A stretch of DNA of 64,000 nucleotides, taken from NCBI GenBank assembly GCA_019635415.1, contig JAHBZN010000007.1, positions 1 through 64,000 of the forward strand. Reading direction: 5' to 3'. The notes below the pieces were generated by a model. That model was given only the letters and a program-made list of their open reading frames with translations, searched no databases and was not told where the DNA came from. Positions 37,094 through 50,640 of the stretch are shown here, one piece after another. The stretch comes from Ramlibacter sp. Its GTDB lineage: Bacteria; Pseudomonadota; Gammaproteobacteria; Burkholderiales; Burkholderiaceae_C. The first letter of the stretch is position 1, and the number at the start of each line of letters is the position of its first letter. The position numbers were made by a program, and so were the translations under genes.

Positions 37094-38233
37094 ATGTCCC
37101 TCATCTACTACGTCACCCAGATCCAGTTCGACTATGGCGCCGTGAAGCTGCTCAAGCAGGAGTGCGAGCGCGTCGGCATCACCCGCCCGCTGATCGTGAC
37201 CGACTCCGGCGTCAAGGCCGCGGGCGTGCTGCAAAAGGCGCTTGATGCCCTGCCCGGCCTGCCGGTGGCCGTCTTCGACCAGACCCCGTCCAACCCGACC
37301 GAGGCCGCCGTGCGTGCCGCGGTCGAGGTCTACAAGGCCCACCACTGCGATGGCCTGATCGCCGTCGGTGGCGGTTCAGCGATCGACTGCGCGAAAGGGG
37401 TCGCCATCGCAGCCACGCACGAAGGTCCGCTCACCCACTACGCCACCATCGAGGGAGGCTCGCCGCGCATCACGGAGCGCGCAGCACCTCTGATTGCGGT
37501 GCCCACCACCAGCGGCACGGGCAGCGAAGTGGCACGCGGCGCCATCATCATCGTGGACGATCACCGCAAGCTGGGCTTTCACTCCTGGAACATCGTGCCC
37601 AGGGCGGCCATCTGCGACCCAGAACTCACGCTGGGCTTGCCGCCAAAGCTCACCGCCGCCACCGGCATGGACGCCATTGCCCATTGCATGGAAACCTTCA
37701 TGTCGGCCGCCTTCAATCCGCCAGCCGACGGCATTGCGCTGGACGGCCTGGAGCGCGGCTGGGCCCACATCGAGCGCGCCACCACCGACGGTGCCGACCG
37801 CGAAGCGCGCTTCAATCTCATGAGCGCCTCGATGCAGGGGGCCATGGCCTTCCAGAAAGGGCTGGGCTGTGTGCACAGCCTGAGCCACAGCCTGGGCGGG
37901 GTCGACCCCCGCCTGCACCATGGCACCTTGAACGCCATGTTCCTGCCCGCCGTGGTCACCTTCAACGCAGCGGCCGAGTCGGTGCAGAAAGACCGGCGGC
38001 TGGACCGCATGGCCCGCGCCATGGGTTTGCAGTCGGGCAGCGACATTCCCGAGGCCATCAAGGACATGAACGCGCGCCTGGGCCTGCCCACGGGCCTGGC
38101 TGCCATGGGGGTCCAGCGTGACTGGTTCGACAAGGTCATCACCGGGGCGCTGGCTGACCATTGCCACAAGACCAATCCCCGGCTTGCCTCGGCGCAGGAC
38201 TACGAGGCCATGCTGGGCGCCTCAATGCAGTAG
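37094..38233 (+). CDS. iron-containing alcohol dehydrogenase
   Basis: A 379-residue group III alcohol dehydrogenase. NAD-binding GGGSAIDCAKGVAIAA, VPTTSGTGSEVARGAII, DPELTLGLPPKLTAATGMDAIAHCMETFMS and the metal histidines in GCVHSLSHSLGG with LHHGTLNAMFLP are all present. Natural substrates range over butanol, lactaldehyde and maleylacetate; the sequence does not settle this. ATG 37094 gives the expected N-terminus, while the longer frame extends over the promoter region shared with the hydratase gene. Confidence 0.9.
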   Translation: MSLIYYVTQIQFDYGAVKLLKQECERVGITRPLIVTDSGVKAAGVLQKALDALPGLPVAVFDQTPSNPTEAAVRAAVEVYKAHHCDGLIAVGGGSAIDCAKGVAIAATHEGPLTHYATIEGGSPRITERAAPLIAVPTTSGTGSEVARGAIIIVDDHRKLGFHSWNIVPRAAICDPELTLGLPPKLTAATGMDAIAHCMETFMSAAFNPPADGIALDGLERGWAHIERATTDGADREARFNLMSASMQGAMAFQKGLGCVHSLSHSLGGVDPRLHHGTLNAMFLPAVVTFNAAAESVQKDRRLDRMARAMGLQSGSDIPEAIKDMNARLGLPTGLAAMGVQRDWFDKVITGALADHCHKTNPRLASAQDYEAMLGASMQ

Positions 38234-38282
38234 TCCCGGCGCGAGACGGGACCGGGCGATTCAGGCCGCTGGTGCGCTCGAA

Positions 38283-38324
38283 AATTGGACGATCGTCCTG
38301 ATATAATTGGTCGATCGTCCAATT
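38283..38324. promoter_or_regulatory. probable TetR operator upstream of peroxiredoxin-tetR operon
   Basis: Two 13-base arms, aattggacgatcg (38283-38295) and cgatcgtccaatt (38312-38324), are exact inverted repeats, and each contains a palindromic half built on cgatcg. They flank tataat (38302-38307), a perfect -10 element. A repressor bound here would block transcription of the two downstream genes, the second of which encodes a TetR protein, so autoregulation is likely. Confidence 0.75.
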
Positions 38325-38337
38325 ATTGGGAGTTTGC

Positions 38338-38877
38338 ATGCGTCTTACCCCGGGGTCCCAGCCCCCCGATCTCGTGGCCACAGATTTTTTGGGCCAGCCC
38401 GTCAACCTGGTCGCCTTGCGCGGCGCACCTGTTCTTCTCTCCTTTTACCGGTATGCCTCGTGTCCGGTGTGCAATTTCCGCATGCGCGCCATCATTCAGC
38501 ATTACCCGGAATGGTCGGGCCAGGGGTTGCACGTTGTGTCCGTCTTTCAATCGCCGGTCGAATCGATACGCCAATACGTGGGCCGCCAGGATGCGCCCTT
38601 CCCCATCGTTGCCGACCCGGATCTGACCCACTACAGGCGTTTCGGTGTGGAGGCCCGCTGGCGCGGACTGTTTTCGCTGGGGGTCGCGATCACGGCGTTG
38701 AAGGCATTCCGCAGCGGCTTTCTGCCAGGCAGGGTGGACGGTCCGTTCGAGAGGACGCCGGCTGACTTCCTGATCGCCCCGGACGGCCGCATTGCATTGG
38801 CCCACTATGGCGCCAACATTGATGACCACATCCCCATCGCTACCATCACGCAATGGCTAAAGGCACCTCAGAACTGA
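38338..38877 (+). CDS. peroxiredoxin-like AhpC/TSA-family protein
   Basis: A 179-residue thioredoxin-fold protein. PDLVATDFLGQPVNLVALRG is the entry strand, and the active-site region SYPV-like motif reads YRYASCPVCNFRMR, giving a CxxC rather than a single peroxidatic Cys. LIAPDGRIALAHYG closes the fold. It resembles the AhpC/TSA redoxin group often paired with TetR regulators. The ATG at 38338 follows ggag. It overlaps the tetR gene by 25 bases and lies just downstream of the TetR-type operator. Confidence 0.82.
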   Translation: MRLTPGSQPPDLVATDFLGQPVNLVALRGAPVLLSFYRYASCPVCNFRMRAIIQHYPEWSGQGLHVVSVFQSPVESIRQYVGRQDAPFPIVADPDLTHYRRFGVEARWRGLFSLGVAITALKAFRSGFLPGRVDGPFERTPADFLIAPDGRIALAHYGANIDDHIPIATITQWLKAPQN

Positions 38878-39482
38878 CCCCCCCCGAAGCGCCGCCTGCC
38901 GGCACCGGCAAAGGCGCGGCCAACCGGCAGAAAATCGTGGACGCTGCGCTCAACCTCTTCATGGAACGAGGCTACGCGGAGACGTCGATCGGCGATATCG
39001 CCGAGCACGCGGGCTTGCTGAAAGGCAATCTGTCGTACTACTTCAAAACCAAGGCGGAGATGCTGGAATCGGTCTCCGACGCCCGCATGGAGGAACTCTT
39101 CGGACGGCTCAAGGCCCTGCTGCCGGCCGATGCCAGCGCGCTGGTGTCGATCAGAGCCTTTATCCAGGTGACCCAGGATTCAGCGCATGAACTCGCGCGC
39201 GTGGGTTGCCCCGTGGGCACATTGGCCAGCCAGCTTGGCAAGACCGATCCGGCCCTGCAGCCCTATGCCTCGCGCATTCTGGAGGCGTTGCAAGCCTGGC
39301 TGGTGGGCCAGTTTGCGCGTGAACTGCCCGCCGCCAAAGCCAGGCAGCATGCGGAGTTCCTGCTGACCCTGTTGCAGGGTGCCGCAGTGATGGCCCATGC
39401 GTTTCGCGACCCGGCGCTGATCGATCGCCAGGCCAGGCAGGCCAAGGCCTGGCTCGCGGATGTACTGGCCTCCCCTCACTGA
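38853..39482 (+). CDS. TetR-family transcriptional regulator
   Basis: A 209-residue repressor. The N-terminal DNA-binding domain reads IVDAALNLFMERGYAETSIGDIAEHAGLLKGNLSYYFKTKAEML (about residues 28-72). The C-terminal half is the helical ligand-binding domain, with ARVGCPVGTLASQLG characteristic of the TetR_C subgroup near AcuR/YxaF (from memory). It is translated from within the end of the peroxiredoxin gene. The palindromes at 38283-38324 are its probable operators. The inducer is unknown. Confidence 0.9.
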   Translation: MAKGTSELTPPEAPPAGTGKGAANRQKIVDAALNLFMERGYAETSIGDIAEHAGLLKGNLSYYFKTKAEMLESVSDARMEELFGRLKALLPADASALVSIRAFIQVTQDSAHELARVGCPVGTLASQLGKTDPALQPYASRILEALQAWLVGQFARELPAAKARQHAEFLLTLLQGAAVMAHAFRDPALIDRQARQAKAWLADVLASPH

Positions 39483-39534
39483 ATCATCGTCGCCCGGACT
39501 CTCCTATTGCCCGGGTAGCCGCACGCCCTCACCG

Positions 39535-39756
39535 ACGAGGATCCGCGTCAGCACCGTGCTGGCGGATGACGGCGTTGGGGTGAACATCGAGGACAACGGC
39601 CAGGGCTTTGACGTCGACAACGCGCGCGCCGAGTCGACCGGCCGCGGAATGGCCAACCAGTTGCGCCGTGCTGCGGCCATCCATGGCGCGGTGCGGTGGC
39701 AGTCGGGTCCGGCAGGCACCTGTTTCACCCTGTGGCTGCCGGTGCAGCCGGGCTGA
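39535..39756 (+). pseudogene. remnant of a sensor histidine kinase (ATPase domain end)
   Basis: A 73-codon fragment reading RVSTVLADDGVGVNIEDNGQGFD and then GRGMANQLRRAAAIHGAVRW and CFTLWLPVQPG. It is the C-terminal half of a HATPase_c domain of the NarX/DegS type: DNGQGFD is the G1 box and TGRGMANQ the G2 region. No start codon, dimerisation domain or sensor precedes it; the TetR gene ends 50 bases before. It is best read as the tail of a kinase gene deleted at its 5-prime end. Confidence 0.75.
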
Positions 39757-39757
39757 G

Positions 39758-40855
39758 CTACAGCGCCTGAACCTCCGAGACATCGCCGGTTTCCAGCCAC
39801 TCCCCAAATTCATCCGCCAGTTGGCGGCTGGCCGCCACGGCCGAACTCCAGGCCTTAACACGGGCGTTCAGGTCCTGCCCATAGCGCGTGAAGTCCGTCC
39901 GGTCGGGCAGCTTGCCATGGGGCAGCGTGCGGACCCATTCGGGGCTGGGCGCGAGAACGACGGTGTTGTCCAGGAAGTGGGTGGCACCGTGGCGCCATTT
40001 CAGGCCCTTGTCGAGCCAGCCGGGCACCACGGCCTTCTGGAAGTGCGGATACAGCACCAGCCCCTGGTCAGCCCGGGCGTTGTAGTTGAGGTGCAAGTGG
40101 TAGTCGGTGATGCCGCCATCCCAATAGGCGCCACGCGGGGCGCCGGCAATGTCGTGAATGGCCTTGAGCACGAACGGGATCGAGCAGCTGGCCTGCAGGG
40201 CATCGTTGAAGTTGGCCTCGTTCAGCGTCACCTGCCGTGTGCGGTAGTCCGCCGTGGCAAACGGCAGTGCGGCATGGGCCGCAGCACCCGTGGCATCGGG
40301 CGACGAAAAGACCACCCGTTCCAGCCAGGCTCCCATGGCCTTGCGGTGAACGCTGTTGGTCAAAAAGGCGCCCAGATAACCCAGCGGCGTGCGCAGGCCG
40401 TGTTCGCGGCCCAGCAGGTGCCGTCCGCGCGAGGTCACCACGTGCAGCCTGTAGCGTGGGTGCCGCAACACCTCGGCAACCCGCCCGCCATAGAACGCCC
40501 GGAGGTTCTCGCCGAACACTTCGCTGACCTGGGCTGCCGTCGGGCGCTTCTGGCCGGGCGGCAATTCGTAGTGCTGGTGGATGTAGTCGGTTTCGAGCCG
40601 CTGGAACGCCTGGACGGGCTGGTCGAGGCAGGCCGTGGCCATGCGCCAGGCGCCGATCGACGCGCCCACCAGGTGGACTGGCTGACTGCTTTGCGCCAGC
40701 CACTCGCCGAACAGGAAGCGGTCCAGCGGTCCGAGGATCAGGCCCTTGGGCCCGCCGGCCGCACCGGGCACCACGCCCACGTCCTGCGGGCGCAGACCGT
40801 GCTGCTCCAGATGGGCGCGCGCCCGGGGGCCGGCGTAGATGCGCAGCGCTTTCAT
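39758..40855 (-). CDS. patatin-like phospholipase
   Basis: A 365-residue protein. GAAGGPKGLILGPLDRFLF is the oxyanion glycine region, LVGASIGAWRMA holds the nucleophile Ser in GxSxG, and YWDGGITDYHL holds the catalytic Asp in DGG, which together define the Ser-Asp dyad of patatin-like lipases. It has no signal peptide. It overlaps the tex start by four bases, so the two are co-transcribed. It probably hydrolyses phospholipid or another acyl ester in the cytoplasm. Confidence 0.85.
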   Translation of the reverse strand: MKALRIYAGPRARAHLEQHGLRPQDVGVVPGAAGGPKGLILGPLDRFLFGEWLAQSSQPVHLVGASIGAWRMATACLDQPVQAFQRLETDYIHQHYELPPGQKRPTAAQVSEVFGENLRAFYGGRVAEVLRHPRYRLHVVTSRGRHLLGREHGLRTPLGYLGAFLTNSVHRKAMGAWLERVVFSSPDATGAAAHAALPFATADYRTRQVTLNEANFNDALQASCSIPFVLKAIHDIAGAPRGAYWDGGITDYHLHLNYNARADQGLVLYPHFQKAVVPGWLDKGLKWRHGATHFLDNTVVLAPSPEWVRTLPHGKLPDRTDFTRYGQDLNARVKAWSSAVAASRQLADEFGEWLETGDVSEVQAL

Positions 40856-43212
40856 GGTGACTTGCGCAGGCCCTGCAGCTTGGCAAAGGCGCCGGCCATG
40901 GCCGTGGCCACGGGAGCTTCCTGGCGCCGTCCCTGGCCGCCATGGCTGCGGCCGGCGCTTTCAAATCGGTTGTCGCGTGGGCCATCGCGGCGCGCGGGAG
41001 CCTCGCCCAGCTTCATGGACAGGCCGATGCGCTTGCGTGCCACGTCCACCTCCATGACCTTGACCTTGACGATGTCGCCGGTCTTGACCACCTCGCGTGC
41101 GTCGTTGACGAACTTGTGGCTGAGCTGGCTCACGTGCACCAGACCGTCCTGGTGCACGCCCAGGTCCACGAAGGCCCCAAAGGCGGCCACGTTGCTCACC
41201 GTGCCCTCGAGGATCATGCCCTCCTTCAGATCAGCGATGTCTTCCACGCCGTCGTTGAAGCGCGCCACCTTGAAATCGGGGCGCGGATCGCGGCCGGGCT
41301 TTTCCAGCTCCCCGAGGATGTCCTTGACGGTGATCACGCCGAACTGTTCGTTGGCGAACAGTTCGGGCTGGAGCGTCTTGAGCATCTCGGCGCGGCCCAT
41401 GAGCTCGGTCACGGGCTTGCCCGTGCGCGCCATCATCTGCTCGATCACGGGGTAGGTTTCGGGGTGCACGCCGGTCATGTCCAGCGGATTGTCGCCGCCG
41501 CGGATGCGCAGGAAGCCCGCGCTCTGCTCGAAGGTCTTGGCGCCCAGGCCACTCACGTCCATGAGCTGCTTGCGGTTCCTGAAGGCGCCATGGGCCTCGC
41601 GCCAGCGCACCACGGCCCGGGCCACCGTGCCTGAGAGGCCCGACACGCGCGACAGCAGCGGCACGCTGGCGGTGTTCAGGTCCACCCCGACCGAGTTCAC
41701 GCAGTCCTCGACCACGGCTTCCAGCGTGCGGGCCAGCTCGCTCTGGTTCACGTCATGCTGGTACTGGCCCACGCCAATGCTCTTGGGGTCGATCTTGACC
41801 AGCTCGGCCAGCGGGTCCTGCAGGCGCCGGGCAATGCTGGCCGCGCCGCGCAGGCTCACGTCCACGTCGGGCATTTCCTGGCTGGCGAATTCGCTGGCGC
41901 TGTACACCGAGGCGCCGGCTTCGCTGACCACCACCTTCTCCATGGGCGCGGGTGCCGCCTTTGCCAAGAGCTTGATCAACTCGCCGGCCAGCTTGTCGGT
42001 CTCGCGGCTGGCGGTGCCGTTGCCAATGGCGATCAGGTTCACGCCATGCTTTTCGCACAGCTTGCCCAGCGTGTGCAGCGAGCCGTCCCAGTCGCGCCGC
42101 GGCTCGTGCGGATAGACCGTGGCGGTGTCCACCAGCTTGCCGGTGGCGTCGACCACCGCCACCTTGACGCCGGTGCGGATGCCCGGGTCCAGGCCCATCA
42201 CCACCCGAGGCCCGGCGGGCGCCGCCAGCAGCAGGTCGCGCAGATTGTCGGCAAACACCTTGATCGCCACCTTCTCGGCCTCCTCGCGCAACCGGGTGAA
42301 GAGGTCGCGCTCGGTCGACAGGCTGAGCTTGACGCGCCAGGTCCAGGCCACGCACTTGCGCAGCAGATCGTCGGCCGCACGGCCGGCGTGGCTCCAGCCC
42401 AGGTGCAGCGCGATCCGGCCCTCGGCCAGGCTGGGGTGGCCCGGCTCCGGCTCGACCGGGAGCACGAGTTTGGCGTCCAGAATCTCCAGTTGCCGGCCCC
42501 GGAACACCGCCAGCGCACGGTGCGAAGGCACGCGGCCGATCGGTTCCTCGTAATCGAAGTAGTCGCGGAACTTGGCCACGTCCGCATGGTGCTCGTCCTT
42601 GCCGGCGGCAAGGCGGCTGCGCAGCAGCCCTTCGGTCCACAGCCACTGGCGCAGGCCCTGCACCAGCGCCGCGTCTTCGGCCCAGCGCTCGCTCAGGATG
42701 TCGCGCACGCCGTCCAGCACGGCGGGTACGGTCGAGAAGTCGGCGCCGGGCTTGCCGTCGTCGAGCACCTCGGCCGGGCGCGTGAAGGCTGCGGCCTCGG
42801 CGGCCGGGTCCAGCGTGGGGTCCGCCAGCAGCTTGTCGGCCAGGGGCTCGATGCCGGCCTCGCGCGCCATCTGCCCCTTGGTGCGGCGCTTCTGCTTGAA
42901 CGGCAGGTACAGGTCTTCCAGTTCCTGCTTGGTGGCCACGGTGGCTATTGAAGCCCGCAGCGCGGGCGTGAGCTTGCCCTGCTCGTCGATGGCCTTGAGC
43001 ACGGCCTCGCGGCGGTCTTCCAGCTCGCGCAGGTAGCTCAGCCGGTATTCGAGCTCGCGCAGCTGCACGTCGTCCAGCCCGCCGGTTACTTCCTTGCGAT
43101 AACGGGCAATGAAAGGCACGGTGGCACCACCGTCCAGCAACTCCACCGCGGCCAGCACCTGACGGGGCTGGACCTTGATCTCGGCGGCGATTTGCTCAAT
43201 GATTTTTTGCAT
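40852..43212 (-). CDS. tex: transcription accessory protein Tex
   Basis: A 786-residue Tex protein of normal length. The N-terminal Tex-N helical domain starts IIEQIAAEIKVQPRQVLAAVELL and includes VPFIARYRKEVTGGLDD. The YqgF-like RNase H fold contains VMGLDPGIRTGVKVAVVD. Helix-hairpin-helix elements (VGVDLNTASVPLLSRVSGLSG) follow. The C-terminal S1 RNA-binding domain is GMILEGTVSNVAAFGAFVDLGVHQDGLVHVSQLS. It binds nucleic acids and affects transcription and toxin expression in pathogens. An Arg/Gly-rich tail ends the protein. Confidence 0.95.
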   Translation of the reverse strand: MQKIIEQIAAEIKVQPRQVLAAVELLDGGATVPFIARYRKEVTGGLDDVQLRELEYRLSYLRELEDRREAVLKAIDEQGKLTPALRASIATVATKQELEDLYLPFKQKRRTKGQMAREAGIEPLADKLLADPTLDPAAEAAAFTRPAEVLDDGKPGADFSTVPAVLDGVRDILSERWAEDAALVQGLRQWLWTEGLLRSRLAAGKDEHHADVAKFRDYFDYEEPIGRVPSHRALAVFRGRQLEILDAKLVLPVEPEPGHPSLAEGRIALHLGWSHAGRAADDLLRKCVAWTWRVKLSLSTERDLFTRLREEAEKVAIKVFADNLRDLLLAAPAGPRVVMGLDPGIRTGVKVAVVDATGKLVDTATVYPHEPRRDWDGSLHTLGKLCEKHGVNLIAIGNGTASRETDKLAGELIKLLAKAAPAPMEKVVVSEAGASVYSASEFASQEMPDVDVSLRGAASIARRLQDPLAELVKIDPKSIGVGQYQHDVNQSELARTLEAVVEDCVNSVGVDLNTASVPLLSRVSGLSGTVARAVVRWREAHGAFRNRKQLMDVSGLGAKTFEQSAGFLRIRGGDNPLDMTGVHPETYPVIEQMMARTGKPVTELMGRAEMLKTLQPELFANEQFGVITVKDILGELEKPGRDPRPDFKVARFNDGVEDIADLKEGMILEGTVSNVAAFGAFVDLGVHQDGLVHVSQLSHKFVNDAREVVKTGDIVKVKVMEVDVARKRIGLSMKLGEAPARRDGPRDNRFESAGRSHGGQGRRQEAPVATAMAGAFAKLQGLRKSP

Positions 43213-43332
43213 TCGGTTACTTCAGCGATCACTGGGAAAAGAGGCGGCAGTTTGCCACAGCCCTCCGGTGTAAGTTCCAGCGGCGGCAACCGACCCACTG
43301 GCACGACTTTTCACGCGACCCAAGGAGTTGCC

Positions 43333-44064
43333 ATGCGATCCATTTCCTCCCTGGCCCTGGCCGGCACGCTGATCACTGCTGCAACCGGGGTGGCCACCGC
43401 CGCGACCTGCGAAGCCCGCTCGGCGGCTACGCTCACGCCCGTGATCGAGCTCTACACCTCCGAAGGCTGCAGCTCCTGCCCGCCGGCGGACCGCTGGCTG
43501 TCCACGCTCAAGCCCCTGGCCGCCCAGGGCAAGGCCGTCGTGCAGGCCTTTCATGTGGGCTACTGGGACTACATCGGCTGGGTGGACCGCTTTGCCTCGC
43601 CGGCCTACACCACGCGCCAGCGCGCGATTGCGGCCATCAACCGCCAGAACAGCATTTACACCCCCCAGCTGGTGCGCAATGGCCAGGACTGGCATGACTA
43701 CGAACGGGCGACCGCCGCGGGCGGGCCAGCGCGCGCGAGCATCCACCTCGCGCGCAGCGCGCCCGACGCCTTCGAGGCCACGGTGACGCCGTCCGACGGC
43801 GTGAACGGCTGGGGCGCCTACTGGACGGTGACGGAAAACGGCCACAGCAGCAAGGTCAAGGCGGGTGAAAACGCCGGCGAACTGCTTCAGCACGACTTTG
43901 TGGTGCGCCAGTACGTGCCCGCCGGCGACTATCGGGGTCCCTCCCGTTTGACCCTGCGCACGGTGGCGGGCGATCCGGCCCATCCGCGGCAGGTCAACCT
44001 CGTGGTGTTCGAGCCGGCCACGGGCAGGACGCTGCAGTCGCTGAGTCTGCAATGCAGTGGGTGA
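43333..44064 (+). CDS. exported DUF1223 thioredoxin-like protein
   Basis: A 243-residue protein with a signal peptide (SSLALAGTLITAATGVATA). The body matches the DUF1223 family: VIELYTSEGCSSCPPADRWL with a CxxC pair, QAFHVGYWDYIGWVDRFASP, QRAIAAINRQNSIYTPQLVRNG. The fold is thioredoxin-like, and members are thought to be secreted redox or copper-linked proteins without firm function. The ATG at 43333 follows aaggag. It is divergent from tex. Confidence 0.9.
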   Translation: MRSISSLALAGTLITAATGVATAATCEARSAATLTPVIELYTSEGCSSCPPADRWLSTLKPLAAQGKAVVQAFHVGYWDYIGWVDRFASPAYTTRQRAIAAINRQNSIYTPQLVRNGQDWHDYERATAAGGPARASIHLARSAPDAFEATVTPSDGVNGWGAYWTVTENGHSSKVKAGENAGELLQHDFVVRQYVPAGDYRGPSRLTLRTVAGDPAHPRQVNLVVFEPATGRTLQSLSLQCSG

Positions 44065-44158
44065 ATGCTTCAATCACTCCTGAATTGATAGCGTGAAGTG
44101 ACCAACCCATGCGGGCTACAGCTACTTTTAGCTCCAAACCACCCCGGAGGCCACGGTT

Positions 44159-44712
44159 TCAGGATGCCGCGTCGAACAGGCCGGGCTCGTTGCCAAAGCG
44201 CGCGCGCTCGGCCAGCAACATTCTGAGTTTGGTGTCCACGCCGCCACTGGCCGAGAAGCCGCCCCCACGGCTGCCCGCGGCCAGCACGCGGTGGCAGGGG
44301 ACCACGGGGGCGAACGGGTTGTGGCCCAGCGCCTGCCCCACGGCGCGCGCGGCACCGGGTTCGTGCAAAGCGGCGGCGACCTCACCGTAAGTCAGGGTGC
44401 GGCCAGGCGGGATGGCCCGCGCAACGGCGTAGACCCGCTGGTGAAAAGGTGGCACGCCCGACATGTCCAGGGGCAAGTCCTGCAAGTCGTCGGGCGCGCC
44501 CTGCAGCGCCGCCGAGATGCGCGCCGTGGCCTGCGCCACCCAGGGCGGCGGTTCGGCCTGCACGGTGCCCGCGGGCGCCGCGCGCAGCAGGCGGGCCGCG
44601 GTACGGGTGTCGTCGGGTTCGGGCAATTGCACGGCGGTAATCACGCCGTCGTCGCGCCAGGCCAGGCCACAGCGCCCGACAGGCGTATCGAACAGTGTGT
44701 AGCCGGTCACGC

Positions 44713-44716
<4 letters not shown>
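44159..44716 (-). CDS. ogt: methylated-DNA-[protein]-cysteine S-methyltransferase
   Basis: A 185-residue O6-alkylguanine transferase. The acceptor Cys is in VPCHRVLAAGSRGGGFS, and RVYAVARAIPPGRTLTYGEVAAALHEPGAARAVGQALGHNP is the DNA-binding helix-turn-helix with the arginine finger. It repairs alkylated bases in a suicide reaction. The ATG overlaps the stop of the large kinase gene, so they may be one transcript. The N-terminal domain is longer than in minimal MGMT but normal for Ogt. Confidence 0.93.
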
Positions 44717-49284
<4,568 letters not shown>

Positions 49285-49402
49285 GACCCAACGCCTTGCA
49301 CGAATTCTTTGAGACAGTCTACCGTGGGGGCGCAGGCGATTCCCCCGTGAATTCCCGACCCTGCTGGCCGCCGCGGGCTGGTGGCGTCGGAGCCGGTACC
49401 CG

Positions 49403-49699
49403 TCAGCGCTTGAGCAACTGGGCGTCGTACAGGGTGATGCCGGGCACCTCGTCGCACAGGCTGGCCAGGGCCTTGCCGAACTCGCGTGAGGCAGGCACCG
49501 CAAAATGGGCCTTGAGGGCTTCCATGCTGGCCCACTCCTCCACGAACACCAGTCGCTGCGGGTTCTCTGCATCGACATGCACCGCGTGCGACAGGCATCC
49601 CGGCTCGGCGCGCGAGCGGTGGACATGCTCCAGGCTCAGGGCCAAGGCGGATTCAAGCTGGTCGGCGCGAACCACCGCGCTGCCGGTCACGAGGATCAT
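49403..49699 (-). CDS. antibiotic biosynthesis monooxygenase (ABM) domain protein
   Basis: A 98-residue ferredoxin-like single-domain protein. ALALSLEHVHRSRAEPGCLSHAVHVDAENPQRLVFVEEWASMEALKAHFAVP is the complete ABM pattern. Such proteins act as small monooxygenases or as dimeric quinone- or heme-binding proteins; the function here is undefined. It follows the short-chain dehydrogenase gene by about 35 bases on the same strand and is the last gene of the acyl-CoA degradation run. Confidence 0.85.
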   Translation of the reverse strand: MILVTGSAVVRADQLESALALSLEHVHRSRAEPGCLSHAVHVDAENPQRLVFVEEWASMEALKAHFAVPASREFGKALASLCDEVPGITLYDAQLLKR

Positions 49700-49734
49700 G
49701 AGAGGTCTCCCTGGAGGGTTGGCATGGGCGCGGC

Positions 49735-50640
49735 TCAGATGGCCCGCAGCGCGGCCTTGAGGCCAGCGCCGATCTCGGGCTTGTCGATGAACGGATCGGT
49801 CGGATTGCGTGCCTGCAGGACGTCTTCGAGCCGCGTCTGCACCGACTGAATGGCCTTCGGGTGGCTGTAGATGTAGAACTGGTTGGCTGCAATGGCGTCG
49901 AACACCTTCTGCGCCACGTCGGCCGCGGTGACCTTGCCCGAGCCCACCGCCTTGTCGCTCATGGCCTGGCCGATGAGCTGGCTCCGCGTGGGCTTGCCGG
50001 CCTTGAGCGCGTCGGGCCGGTTGCGGTGGCTCTGGCTGATGCCGGTAGCCACGAAAAACGGACACAGCACACTGGCGCCCACCTGGTCCGTGACCAGGCT
50101 CAGGTCCTGGTAAAGGGTTTCGGTCAGGCTGACCACGGCATGCTTGCTGACGTTGTACACGCCCATGTTGGGCGGATTCAGCAGGCCGGCCATGCTGGCG
50201 GTGTTGACAATGTGGCCCCGGTAGGCCGGGTCCTGCGCGGCCGCCTCGAGCATCATCGGCGTGAACAGGCGCACGCCATGCACCACGCCCCAGACGTTGA
50301 CGCCCAGCACCCATTCCCAGTCGGTGACGGAGTTTTCCCAGATCAGCCCGCCCGAGCCCACGCCCGCGTTGTTGAACACGAAATGGGGTGCGCCGAACTG
50401 CGCCTTGACGGCGGCGGCCAGGGACTCCATCTGCTCGGCGCTGGCCACGTCGACCCGGCGGGCCAGCACGCTGGCCCCGGCGGCCTGCATCTCGGCGGCG
50501 GCCTGGTCGAGCGCGTCCTGCTGCACGTCCACCAGCACGAGGTTCATGCCCAGCCGGGCGCCAATGCGCGCGCACTCCAGGCCGAAGCCCGAGCCCGCGC
50601 CCGTGAGAACAGCGGTCTTGCCCTTGAAGTCCTCGATCAT
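49735..50640 (-). CDS. short-chain dehydrogenase/reductase
   Basis: A 301-residue SDR. TGAGSGFGLECARIGARLG is the cofactor-binding TGxxxGxG, FNNAGVGSG the NNAG motif, and YNVSKHAVVSLTETL the catalytic YxxxK. The C-terminal extension with FDAIAANQFYIYSHPKAIQ resembles the group of SDRs found beside acyl-CoA dehydrogenases. It probably oxidises a hydroxyacyl or alcohol intermediate. It overlaps the glutathione transferase-like gene by four bases. Confidence 0.9.
   Translation of the reverse strand: MIEDFKGKTAVLTGAGSGFGLECARIGARLGMNLVLVDVQQDALDQAAAEMQAAGASVLARRVDVASAEQMESLAAAVKAQFGAPHFVFNNAGVGSGGLIWENSVTDWEWVLGVNVWGVVHGVRLFTPMMLEAAAQDPAYRGHIVNTASMAGLLNPPNMGVYNVSKHAVVSLTETLYQDLSLVTDQVGASVLCPFFVATGISQSHRNRPDALKAGKPTRSQLIGQAMSDKAVGSGKVTAADVAQKVFDAIAANQFYIYSHPKAIQSVQTRLEDVLQARNPTDPFIDKPEIGAGLKAALRAI

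Noticed and set aside
39608..41455. 615-codon plus-strand frame antisense to the patatin-like and tex genes
   Set aside because: Shadow frame; the minus-strand products carry catalytic and S1-domain motifs.
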